The notes beneath the pieces are model-generated. The model was not told the DNA's origin. It made no database searches and was given only the letters and a program-made list of their open reading frames with translations. Made by a program: the position numbers and the translations under genes. A DNA stretch of 50,315 nt from Eimeria necatrix (taxonomy: Eukaryota; Apicomplexa; Conoidasida; Eucoccidiorida; Eimeriidae): positions 1 to 50,315 of the forward strand of contig NW_013652898.1 of the NCBI RefSeq assembly GCF_000499385.1, given 5' to 3'. Below, piece by piece: positions 33,334-43,657 of this stretch (position 1 is the stretch's first letter; every line of letters starts with the position of its first letter).

Positions 33334-34083
33334 GGTTTTTCTTCCTGCCTCCCCTTTGTTCATTGAGGACCCGTTTTTGCGAATCTCGTTTCCAGCCATC
33401 CCTCGCCTTCTTGACAGTTTTTCAACCCCTGGGGGGCCCCGTCCCTGCTCGCACCTCTCTTGTCGTGCTGCAGCATCGAGATATCGTGTGACGGGACGAA
33501 GGTGCGTGACACAGTACACCACAGTGGATGGACGGACCGAGGGCAGCTCGTTGAGCTGACTGCTTCTAGGCTGAAAGCAACTCCAGATGTTGCTGTCAGT
33601 GCTGCCACTCTCCTGCAGCGTCTGATATGGAAGCCGACTTGCTGCAACAGTCTGGCGTATACAGCTACGGGAAGTCTTTGTAGTTCTGGGAACCTACTTA
33701 GCCGAAGACCTAGGCTTTTTGCCGGGAAGCTGGGGTTGCATTGAGTGCACGGCGCATTTATTTCCTTGCAAGCGAACAATGCCGTCACAGATACATAGTG
33801 CGGGTATGGAGGGTAGCCAGAGTGCAGGAGGAAAATAAAATACGTTCGTGATTTGGAACTTCAAGTTCAGTGCGTGGCGCTTGTGGGCAACTTCGAGTGA
33901 TGGCCTGCAACAATGTTTTTCAATGAAGAGCCAGAACCTACGGATGCAGGCACTGAGCGTGACAGAACAAGTTGGCACAACAACCTAGTGAATTCCAACA
34001 TTGTGACGTTTCAATAACAGAAGGGTAAAGTCGTAAGCTTAACAGCGAATATGATAATGTAGTGTGCTAGGACAAAGAAGCAA
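33334..34083. other. Spacer between the two tRNA-Leu genes
   Basis: No gene recognised. A plus-strand open frame at 33460-33744 has no family resemblance and no splice support. Confidence 0.5.
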
Positions 34084-34167
34084 TGCACGAAGTGGGATTT
34101 GAACCCACGCGGACGTACATCCACCAGAACTTGAGTCTGGCGCCTTAGACCACTCGGCCATCCGTGC
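34084..34167 (-). tRNA. tRNA-Leu (anticodon CAA), copy 2
   Basis: The same 84-nt tRNA as copy 1, 834 bp away in the same orientation. The only difference is at 34119 (A on the plus strand, G at 33285 in copy 1); it lies in the variable arm, where it changes a C-G pair to a U-G wobble and so preserves the stem. The anticodon is CAA in both. Flanking sequences are not obviously alike, so the duplicated unit is short or old. The T run downstream is weaker (TTT). Confidence 0.95.
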
Positions 34168-34758
34168 TGCATGCGGGGTTTCCCGCACTGCTGTGAATCC
34201 TTTCATTACCGCCAATTTGTTCAGCATCGTTTGTATTCAATTTTTATTATATACTGCTAGACTGTTAACTACTTCCTTTTGTTTAACCCCGCCCAAGACA
34301 GCACTGATTTGGCTGGAATGAACGCTGTTGATACAAGCGCAGTTCCATGTCTTGGCAGGAACCCGTAGAGATAGGGTGTAGAAGTACAAGCCATAGGTGC
34401 CAAAGTTCAAATTATATTTAGTATGTTCACAAGCAAGGTCCTCATTGTCTCTGCGTTCCAGGACGCTATGTTGTCCGGCCCTTCATATCACAGTTAACAG
34501 ATCTTGTTCGATCTGTGCATCCTATTCATGAACCTGGGGCCTGTGAGCAGCTTCAACACTAGCTTGTTGTATTTCATATGCGAGTCTAGTGTGGAAAATG
34601 AGGTGTTCCCCTCCAGAGCAGTAACCGCAACACTTCAGCGGCCTCTTGGATTCCCTTCAAGACGTTTTTGACTGCGCGAGAGAGCGAAATGGGCATTGAG
34701 CGATGAATTTAGTCTTGCATCATCCCCATGTGTTGGACGCTTTCGGCGCATCGGGAAC
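34168..34758. other. Region between tRNA-Leu copy 2 and the AKR-fold gene
   Basis: Probable promoter and 5'UTR of the AKR-fold gene, divergent from the tRNA. The frame of its first exon is open back to 34696 but without an ATG before 34759. Confidence 0.45.
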
Positions 34759-37700
34759 ATGCCAGAGATGGAGATTCCACGTCTTAGCAAGGGATGGCGT
34801 CCTTTTTTCTTCATCGTTTACGGAGTGTACTCGCTAGGTTTTCTCCAGAGTTTTCCTTTTCTGGCCGCCATGCGCATGCTTTCTCACTCGCAGGGGCCTC
34901 TATGTCGCAGTCTGTCGCAGATCTACCCGACTGACTGCCATCGAGGGTCACAGTGGTTCCCGCTGCTCCTTCCGGGGGAAGCGCATTGGGGAGGCCTGAG
35001 AAAGTTGGCATCTTCAGAGGTACGAAGCTCTTCACCATTTCTTGGCATTCCTGAACATTGGCTCATCGGCCGTAGCAGTCGGCTTTACGGACCTTCAGCG
35101 TTCACACAGCTGCGAGTTGGTGGGAGTATGAGTATGCCACGCCACAGTAGGTTGGCAGCTGCACGCAAAGGACAGGGTCCGCTTGATCCTAGAAGGAGCA
35201 TTGGGAAGGTGCCCAAAAGAGCGATTGATAAAGCCTCTAGCTATCCCTGTTCTGGAGCTGAGTCTCAGAATAATGCCGCTTTGGCTCTGCGCGTAGCGGC
35301 CTTGAGAAAGGTGAAGGAGGCCGAAGAGGCTAAAAATGCCTTCCCCGTGGCCTTACGTTTGCCGCATCCTGAACTTGTTGCGGGTAAGGAAGTCACCTTT
35401 GGTGCTGTAAATTGGGTAGTTGGTTTATCTGAAAACCATGCATGCGCTCTTGTTGCCGTCTGCAATATTTGCAGGAGTCACCTACCGCCGCCTCGGTTCC
35501 CCGCTGGCGCAGCAGATAGGGCGGCAAGAGCAGCGGCAAAAGAGTGGACCAAAGGAGCAGCATGAGCAGCAGCCAGTTCAGCAGGATGGACCGCTAGTCA
35601 GCAGTCTATGCGTAGGTACATCTCTGATTGGTGGCAACATGATGCAGGGGGACGAAGAAGCCTTCAAGATGCTGTGCACAGCGTATGAGGACTATGGCAT
35701 TAATTTCTACGTGAGAGCCAAATTTCTTCCTTGTGTGCCGACTTTGTTGCATTTGCAATGTATTCACAGGATGCTGAAAACAAGGGTTCAGCAGGGTTTG
35801 GTAAGGCTTCGGTAAGTTAAAGCAGGGGTGGTGTATGCCGCTGTGGGATACTTCTGCTGCCCAGGATGTAGGAGAGCTCGACCCATTGCCCTACGGCCCT
35901 CAGCATTGTGGCAGTGGCCACCGAGTGGTCTTGCGTAGATTTTTTCGAAAGTATAGGGGCCTTGGAGGTGGAAGAAGCGGAACGAGCATTTCGGCTTCTC
36001 CTGACAAAGCTGCTGCGTCTTCCGCAACAGCAGCTACATTTCCAGCTACAGCAGCTGCTACTGAAGGGCATTTGCGCGCTGAGGCCCAGCAACTGTGTGT
36101 CTCAGTGCGGCTACTTAGTGGCTCATTGGGAGCCTTTGACTACGAGCGGCTTGCCCTTGAACGGAAGCGAAAAGAGGCGGTAGGGTGTGCTGCTGCTCAT
36201 GAGGCGGCCGAAGCTGGAGCTAGTGCTTCAGAAATTGCTGCTGCTGCCGCTGCTGCCGTCAAAGCCGCCTCTCTAACGGTTGGAAGAGAAACAGAAGGCA
36301 GCATCCGCTGGGCGAGGCCCATGGGCTGGTGGGCTCGGGAGCCATATGGGACTCAACAACTGACGGCGTGAGGCTGATTGCCATTTTGACTCCCTTTTAC
36401 TAGTGCTTGGGCGTACAGCACTGTCTTGTGTTCTTAGCGTGGCACAGTAGCTGCACTATTAATAAGTGGTTTTCGTATGATGGCACAGCAGTGTCGTACA
36501 CGGCACAGCAGTGTCTTATATTCTTAGCAAAGCACAGGCGCTTCACTATTAATGATTTACGCGCTTATCGTATGTTGGCAGGAGAGATTTGGAAGCAGCA
36601 GTTGACAACATGCTGAATAAGCTGGGGATTGACTGCATTGACATTCTCCAGCTGTCCGACCCTAACCGCTACGTACCCCGCCAGGAGCTCGGAGAAGATA
36701 CTTATTGCTGGGGCGTATGTCCACTTAAAAGTCACCGAGTGCCCTGCAAATGCTAAAATGTGTTGTCTAGGGACCTTGTTGCCGGAGACCAAAGTGGGAT
36801 ATACGCCGTGCAGTGTACGTTTCATGTGGGAGTGCCATGCAGCTAGAGAGGCCAGATGCGGTACCCATTGAAGAACAGCTGGAAATGCTTTCGGGCCTGA
36901 TACAAAAGGGGAAGGTATGTTGGTTTGTATTCCTCCCCACTGTTAACCTCCAAAGTGGAGAGAGGATGTAGCTAGCTTCCGTTGCAGTGCCTCCGTATCG
37001 GTATCGAGCCAGGGAAGCTGGCGAACAGCTTTACTTGGCTGACGCTATTTTGTGGTTACGAGTCACTTTTTTAGTGAAATCAACAAACCAGGGAAGTGTA
37101 CAAACGGCAAAATGGGGAAGAAGATAAGAATGAATAGATGACGTGCAAGTTGTAAATTTTCTTAAGATTAATGTTCAGATTTAGAGGATCCTCAGTTCGA
37201 ATACCTTGCAGCAAAGGGCTAGGTGTCGCAGTATGCTGGGCTTCCTCTCAGGTGCGCTATATAGGCGTCAGCAACGAAACGGCGTTTGGGATTTTCAAGT
37301 GGGTTCAAGCTGCGGAAGAGGTGAGCTAAGAGAGCCAAGGTGGCACCAACAACCGTTGTTATCTGCCCTGCTGTCTCGCCCAAAAATTCATTGCTATTTT
37401 AAGTTGCGTGGTAGGGGCATTCTTACTACATAGCACTCAACACTACTGACACAAGATCTGCGGGCAGTGTAAAGTCATTTTAAAACACCATAGTATGGCT
37501 GTATATATGGCTGTATCACTTGCAACCTTACCATGGATTGCTCTACAGATGAGCTTGCCTCGGATCGTCTCCTCTCAGCACCTGTACAACATAATGCACC
37601 GCAACGAGTTAGAGACTTCAGGTATTGGCGCTTCCCGGATTACTACTGGCGATTCATATCAACGAGAGTCTCTATGTATCTTGAAATCGTGTGGCGTTTA

Positions 37701-40700
37701 AACCTGAGTTGAAACATGGTTAAATAATCTGCTAGGGAGTTTCTGTTCTGGGTTATTCTCAGGCATCCCTGAGATGGCGTTGAGGCTTGGTGTGCCTGTG
37801 CTCGCCTACGGGGCCCTTGCGGGAGGCATTTTAACTGGGAAGTACCTCGACCCGGAAAGGTCTGCATAAGCCGATACTCGCACGCATATGCGTCAACCCA
37901 AGACCTACATGAATGCCCATTTATAATTATACATGCAAATGTGTACACGTGTGTACATAGAAGCCTACAATATGCTCACGTTAGTATGCGAATATAGGCT
38001 TATTGTGCATTGCCTTAAATATGAAAGCGCACCGTAGTGGGAAAAATCTTGTGTACGGAAACGCTTGTGTTCCAAGAACTGGATACTTACTCCATCGAAA
38101 TGAGCAAGCACGACGAGCGTTTCACTAGAAGTGATGCGGAACTAGTGTCTGCATATCCGTGCATCTTTGGTAGAATTTGCCTTCACTGCCATTTAAGTGG
38201 CGTTTATTTAAGCAAACTGTGAGAGGCGAGGTGTTTCAAGTGCTACAAGATGGTGAATTCAGTGAAGTATTCGACTAAAATTTGAATTGTTGCGTGCAGG
38301 TTTCATTCGAAAGGCCCCGATGTGAGGCAGGGACAGGACGAGCTGGAAAGTGGCATCGGAACCTACCGATACAGGCAGCCGGAAGATTTTGGCTACCTTT
38401 CGTACGGGCCGTCTACTGGGCGGGCAAACTTGTGGCCGTCTACTTACCATACGCACCGGTAAGGCTATCCGAGGGCAAACGTGCGGTTTCATCCAATACC
38501 TCTTGGCTATCTGCAATCGAAAAAGATTGTTTGGTGTGAGGTATGGGTCCCCCGCACTATGGACTGCGAGGTAAGCGCTTCAGAGCCCCTCTCTACTTAC
38601 CGATGGGTGCCCTCAGGTCTGTTTGGGCCCAGTGGTTGATGGGGGAGCTGGTAAAGGCAGGACGCGAATACGGACTAACGGCAGCTCAACTCGCCCTTTG
38701 CTGGGTTTACTCCAGGCCCTTCGTAAGCCTTTCAAAACAGCAGTTCTGAAACCCGAAGCTTGAGCGTTCGCAGTGTCACAGAAGTTATCGTTAAGCTCCG
38801 GTGCTGGAACCACATGCAGAAAAACCTGACATTAAATGAACAACAGGAATAACTTATCAAAGCTAATGAAGTAAACCTACGTCACTTCATTTAGAGCCTT
38901 ACTTGATTCCGTGAACGTGAACCTTACGAAATTTCTTTCTAAGAGTTGTCTACGCCTTTGGCTCTGCTTATGGTCGGTTGATCATAGGTTGCTTCCACCG
39001 TCATCGTACCTAGGACATTAGGCCAACTGCGGTAAGCCCTTGTCATTAGAAGCAGTCTCTGCTTACGTAGCTTCTACGGGCTTTAATGCAGGCTCAGTGC
39101 ACAAGCGTGGAACTTAATTTTTAGTTACCGGAGATAGGAGTGAGGGACGGCAGGAGGGACGGGCTGTCAGTGAAGCCGCGCCGCGCACTTGAAGGACATA
39201 ACCGAAATAAGCATAAGGCATACTTGAGCCCTTCTAAGGAATACAAAGGCCATTTTGACGTGCCGTACGTATCAGGGAAAGCGTGCGGACGCAGAACTAC
39301 GCCGTGCACAATTCCCTGAGTCAGCACCTGCATGAGCTGTATATGCATTACTCTGCCCCCACAATGGGCGGCCCTCAGCTGCTGAGCCACTTGCCTGACC
39401 CAGAGTGCAAGGCGCAACCGCCCCTGTCTCAGTCTGACTTCATGAAGTGGGGGAAGCAGCCCATTTGGAGCGGCGGTACATACTGGGACAACTGGGTATG
39501 GTAAAATGTGTGCCTCCTAGGCAGCAAAGGAGTACATCAAGCATGCTGCTGGAACCCAATGAACTGCAGAATGCGTGGCAGCTTTTGCATGGCGTGGCAC
39601 TTGATGGCGTATCACACCTACTTCACCAAATATTTGTCGGTTGAATGCTTGAAGACCATAGCTTCCTTCTTGTCCTACGTGATTATTGTAGGTCTTAGTG
39701 ACGCTAGCAGTGGTAACCCATCCCATAAAGACATTCGTAGAGCAGAAAGTAGAACGCTCTATCGAGTGCTCGCTTATTTTCCTAAAGTGTTGCAGTCTGT
39801 CGTGATTTGAGCGTGCGCCTCTTTTCGACCGTTTATAACTGCATTGTCGGCATAGCCTACTGCCACTCCTGTGCCTTCACGTGTCGCTTCGCTCAGCCGC
39901 AACCAGTTCTCGCGGAAAAGTTGGAATATTACGACAGACTGGATTTGGCGGTGAGTGCTCTTTCTTCCCCGCCAAAGTGTCTGTTAAAGCTGCACGGCGA
40001 AGCTCCTTTTCCTTCACTAATTGGTATCCCCGCATGTATAGCATCACGGTAGGAATGTGGTGCACGTAGTGGATCTGTACGGTGCCTAATTTTCTAGACA
40101 GTGTGGGGATCCACTGCATCTGGCAGAGCTACGGAAGCTCCACTGTTGCCTGTTCGTTTCCTTTTTTTATGCTTATATTTTCATGCAGCGCGAGGTAAAG
40201 GCTGCTGCTGGAGCCCTCGACGACCCTTCAGACGAGGGAGTCATTAATGTGCGGCTGTGGAGAGAGAGGCTTGATGAAGGCTTGCCTGGTGCGCTACAAC
40301 AGTTCCCGTCAGCTTTATTTCAGGCGAAGCTACTGCTTCTTCCTTGAGCCCCTGGATACATGCCAATGTTGCTGCACCACTGCACCAGTGTCACTTTCAT
40401 CTGCAATATCAGCGTTGAAGGGTGGCATTGTTGCATGGCGAGGTGATAAAGGTTTCTTTGGGGCATGATGTAATAGGGGAGTACTTTGCGGTGAAGGAGC
40501 AAAAGCTGTTTGGTTGGGATCAGCACACAGTAGATGGAGATATGCTGAGGGAAATGACGCCGAGTGAGAAGCAAGAGCAGCATCATTTCGACTGGCACCT
40601 GTGCTGGAAAGGCGGAAAGGTACATAAAACAACCATGGGACTAACTGCACTTGCCGATGCAGTAGTAGCGGAAGCAGTGCAGTCCTCTTCCGAAGCAATT

Positions 40701-40997
40701 TGTGACGAGAAAGGAAGAACTCCGGGACGTTTCTTAGTGAACGCTCATTTCGGCGGTCACACAAAGCAGCTTCACTAGCTCAAGCCCTAGCATGGACGCC
40801 ATACATTTTCGATTGTCTTTTGAGCTCGATGTTTTGCAAGTGTGGCGGCTGTGGAATACAATTAGCGCTGACACTGGGTCTTCTGTTCTCAGGTACAACG
40901 TGTACGAACGACTGATTCTATGAAGGCGTTCTACGGCAACTGGAAGGCTACAAGCGAAGTGATTCACGAGTACGCAACATCATACGCTTACGGCTGA
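34759..40997 (+). CDS. Aldo/keto-reductase-fold protein with degenerate active site and long C-terminal extension, about 17 exons
   Basis: Exons in continuous phase: 34759-35383, 35475-35710, 35770-35800, (35872 or 36031)-36367, 36582-36714, 36843-36914, 37252-37320, 37549-37621, 37763-37859, 38300-38458, 38617-38722, 38988-39031, 39276-39495, 39897-39950, 40189-40288, 40477-40619, 40893-40997; about 868-920 aa. The AKR barrel is clear: YRRLG near 35482, [112 protein letters not shown]. It is closest to the Tas-like AKR branch. The usual catalytic His after the IDxxQL strand is Ser (LQLSDP), and no convincing catalytic Lys is seen. The N-terminus has a hydrophobic stretch (residues 13-36) that may be a targeting or anchor sequence. 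After the barrel comes a Trp/Tyr-rich extension ([36 protein letters not shown]) that I do not recognise. The fourth exon's 5' end is uncertain. Confidence 0.7.
36417..36590 (+). repeat. 90-bp tandem duplication overlapping a splice acceptor
   Basis: Two diverged units (GTCTT.T.TTCTTAGC ... CACTATTAAT ... CGTATG.TGGCA) in the intron before the exon at 36582. The second unit supplies the real acceptor TTGGCAG; the first holds a decoy, GATGGCACAG. Confidence 0.7.
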
Positions 40998-41074
40998 CAT
41001 AGTTGTTGTGAGTTTAATCTCGGGTCCAAAGAGATTTGGGTTATCAGAGTGCCTTGTGTGACTCTATACCACGC

Positions 41075-41151
41075 AGACTTTCCACACGTGCAGCGCACGC
41101 ATCACAACGCTTTTGCCGTTGTGATGCGTGCAGTGCACGTGTGGCAAGTCT
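41075..41151. repeat. 35-bp near-perfect inverted repeat, hairpin 1
   Basis: Arms 41075-41109 and 41117-41151 with a 7-nt loop; only about three mismatches. The arms contain GCACGCATCACAACG and its complement. Confidence 0.85.
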
Positions 41152-41192
41152 GTGTGACTTCAAGGCAGACTGCAAAAATCGCATTATTTCTA

Positions 41193-41249
41193 GGAATATT
41201 CACGGCCCCTACGCACACCGAGGCGTGTGTAGGGGCCGTGAATATTCCC
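41193..41249. repeat. 27-bp near-perfect inverted repeat, hairpin 2
   Basis: The left arm starts GGAATATTCACGGCCCCTA at 41193 and the right arm ends with its complement at 41249; two mismatches near a 3-nt loop. It lies 41 bp after hairpin 1. Confidence 0.85.
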
Positions 41250-41331
41250 TTATTATTCCCAGCGGATGCCGTGTAGTTCAGGGCTGTAGCACTTTGACAT
41301 GCTTCACGTAGCCTGCGTTCGACTGTTGCAG

Positions 41332-43657
41332 CAACTTCAAGGCCTTCAAAGACCTGACTCTACACCGCGAACAAGTAAGGCTGGCCATTCCCACACTGAA
41401 TCTATTCCACCTGCCTTTTCTAGTTCGAAAAAGTTTGGCTTCTCAGGCTACCTCCACGCAGTTGTGAAACGGATGCGGCGAGTGCAGTTGGGAGATCTTG
41501 TGCCCGAATTGTGGAACCGATGGGATTACGACCTAATTGCGAAGAGATGCTACGAAAAACATGGGATTGACATTTACGAACCGAAGGCGAGCCCTAGATG
41601 GGGACAATGCGCAGGCAGTGATTTGGCAAAGCGCGGATTGATTTGTCATTCAGACGCGACTGTTGTCGGGAAATATTACAAAATCATGTGTTTAACACGC
41701 AAAATTATGTGTTTCATTGTGGAGGAGAGTAGGAGCCCGTGCAGCGGTATCCGTGTTTCATATATCATAATTAAGTTACATTGTCCGCTCGCCCACCATA
41801 TGTAATGTGTATATGCACTGTATGGCACATTATATTTTTTTGCTCACTGAAGTGCCATGCGCTTATCTTTTGGTGGCCGCAGTTGTGGGACAATCTCGAG
41901 GTTGGGGAGACAAGCAACACGCGAGCACATCACGAACGCCTTGCCCATACGCGTCCCTTTTGGTACTTTGAGCACGGCGGATATCCTAATAAACCTTTAA
42001 GCCAGCAAACAGGCTCAGACACATATCCCGAGTAGTTCTGTCTGTCTTACAGACAGGCGACGATTTTCTTTTGTCGCCGAAAGTTGTTACAGGATACTTT
42101 CATGTTGCCACACTGCATAGGAAATGTACCACCGACTTTTTTTTGGAGGCCAGAGTCCCTGAACCACCAACCTTCCCTGTTGAGCTTCTCAACTGCAAGT
42201 TAGCTTATGTGCGCAACTTTACACTATATGAGACACATGCTCCACTTTGAACGTTACGCTTCCAGGAATGATGTTGCCACTTCGAAGCAGACCCGCCTTC
42301 GATGTTAACGAATGCCATGCTTCCAAACTCCCAACCACAGAGGCAAAGTTTTCGTAGTTGCGGAGCCGTAAGTGCGGAAAAGCTACCCGTTACTTCTCTC
42401 AACTTGTATGTCAAATGTGCAACTTCCTAGACTTTTTTTTTCGACAGCACTTGGTTCTACTTAGAGAATAGGCGACACATCTACGGTTGTTTCAGGCTGC
42501 TGCAGCCTCAAAACAGGGACTGAAGTCCTACAACATTATGTATGTCCGGAAACGCGCAACTCAACAGCTCGATTGCATATAAGGTTTTGTTGGACAGCAA
42601 TCATGACACAGAAAACTTGGTGGGTGGAGCGGAGTTCGCCGCAGAAACAACGTTACTCGCGGGGATGCCAGCTGCAGTGCGAGCAGACGAAATCAAAAGC
42701 AAGCACTGCCCTGTGCACAAGCACGCCAATTGTCGTGCACAAAGATGCAGCTTCCTTTGCCCCCGCTCCGGTGTCCACGTTTTCGTTTCCCAGGGGACAC
42801 TCTGCTGCGACCACAAATTGCCATTCCTTCACGCAGTTAAGCCATGTTTACACCCAAACATGCCCGATAACTCATTCATTTCTTCACGTTGCAACGCATA
42901 TTTGACGGAAACATTTCTGATATCTTTGTGAAGCGCTAAATACATTGCCTCACGGAAACGCCTATTAGTTCACCGCTACAAATGCCCCGTTATATTTTCC
43001 TGCGTGCCAACAAGCATATCACTCTCGCATGCCAACCTGTGGGCACGTTGTTGATGTAAGCAGCAGCACGCACTTCCACACTTGATGTGGACGCTCACTC
43101 ACTGCTCAGAAGATGCATGAGAGAGTCACAGTGGGTTGCTGCTAGCTTGGAAAATGGAAGCTTTGGGCTGGAGTGCCCACATCAACGCGGCTACTACTCT
43201 TTTTCCGTCTAAATGAATGGTTATATTCTCTATAGGTGGCACAGAATATATGCTGAGATGCAACGCTAAAGCAATACAACCTAAAGGCCAAGTGATTCCC
43301 CGAGCAGAGCTCCGGGTCATGATGAGTTACTACCCAAATGAAGATAATAACTGATTCCCCGAGCAGAACTTCGGGGCATGATGGTCAGGACATGGTGAGT
43401 TACTGACAACCTGAAGATAAGCTAAGGGGGTCTACGCTGAATACGCACTCAGCATCAAAGCTTTCGCCTCTCTTCTCTTTGCGCAGCGTCTGGAGAAAGA
43501 GGAAGGGAAACAAGCAAGAGAAGCGTGCCAATTAAAGGCATGGGTGGGTCTTGACTATCGCTGTCTGGCAAGGGCACATGAACTGCAAGCAGACAGTTAT
43601 CTCGCAAATAAAGCAGCAGCGTGGTTCTTGCAGGCCGGAAGTAGTCCCCTCACATGA
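41332..43657 (+). CDS. Exon-like segments of unknown protein, possibly the 3' end of the AKR-fold gene
   Basis: Three protein-like stretches have good acceptors. 41332 (or 41447) to about 41600 encodes GYLHAVVKRMRRVQLGDLV then ELWNRWDYDLIAKRCYEKHG. 41883-42031 encodes LWDNLEVGETSNTRAHHERL then RPFWYFEHGGYPNKPLSQ. 43487-43657 encodes RLEKEEGKQAREACQLKAW, then LDYRCLARAHELQADSYLA, and stops with TGA at 43655-43657. A short linking exon 42506-42539 would connect the second and third in phase. The aromatic/basic style continues that of the extension upstream. A donor inside the previous exon (after 40963 or 40971) would bypass its stop and join on. The donor of the first segment is not resolved. 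I do not recognise the family; it could equally be a separate small gene. Confidence 0.45.
43293..43424. repeat. Two-copy direct repeat (TGATTCCCCGAGCAGA unit)
   Basis: Units at 43293-43350 and 43352-43424 share TGATTCCCCGAGCAGA, a GGG.CATGATG segment, GTGAGTTACT-type sequence and AGATAA; the second has a small insertion. Confidence 0.75.

Noticed and set aside
32869..33522. 217-aa minus-strand frame
   Set aside because: Runs straight through tRNA-Leu copy 1 and has no recognisable protein features.
40324..40417. Extra exon [16 protein letters not shown] in the AKR-fold gene
   Set aside because: Reads in phase but meets a stop without a usable donor; the acceptor at 40476 restores phase directly into GEYFAVKEQ.
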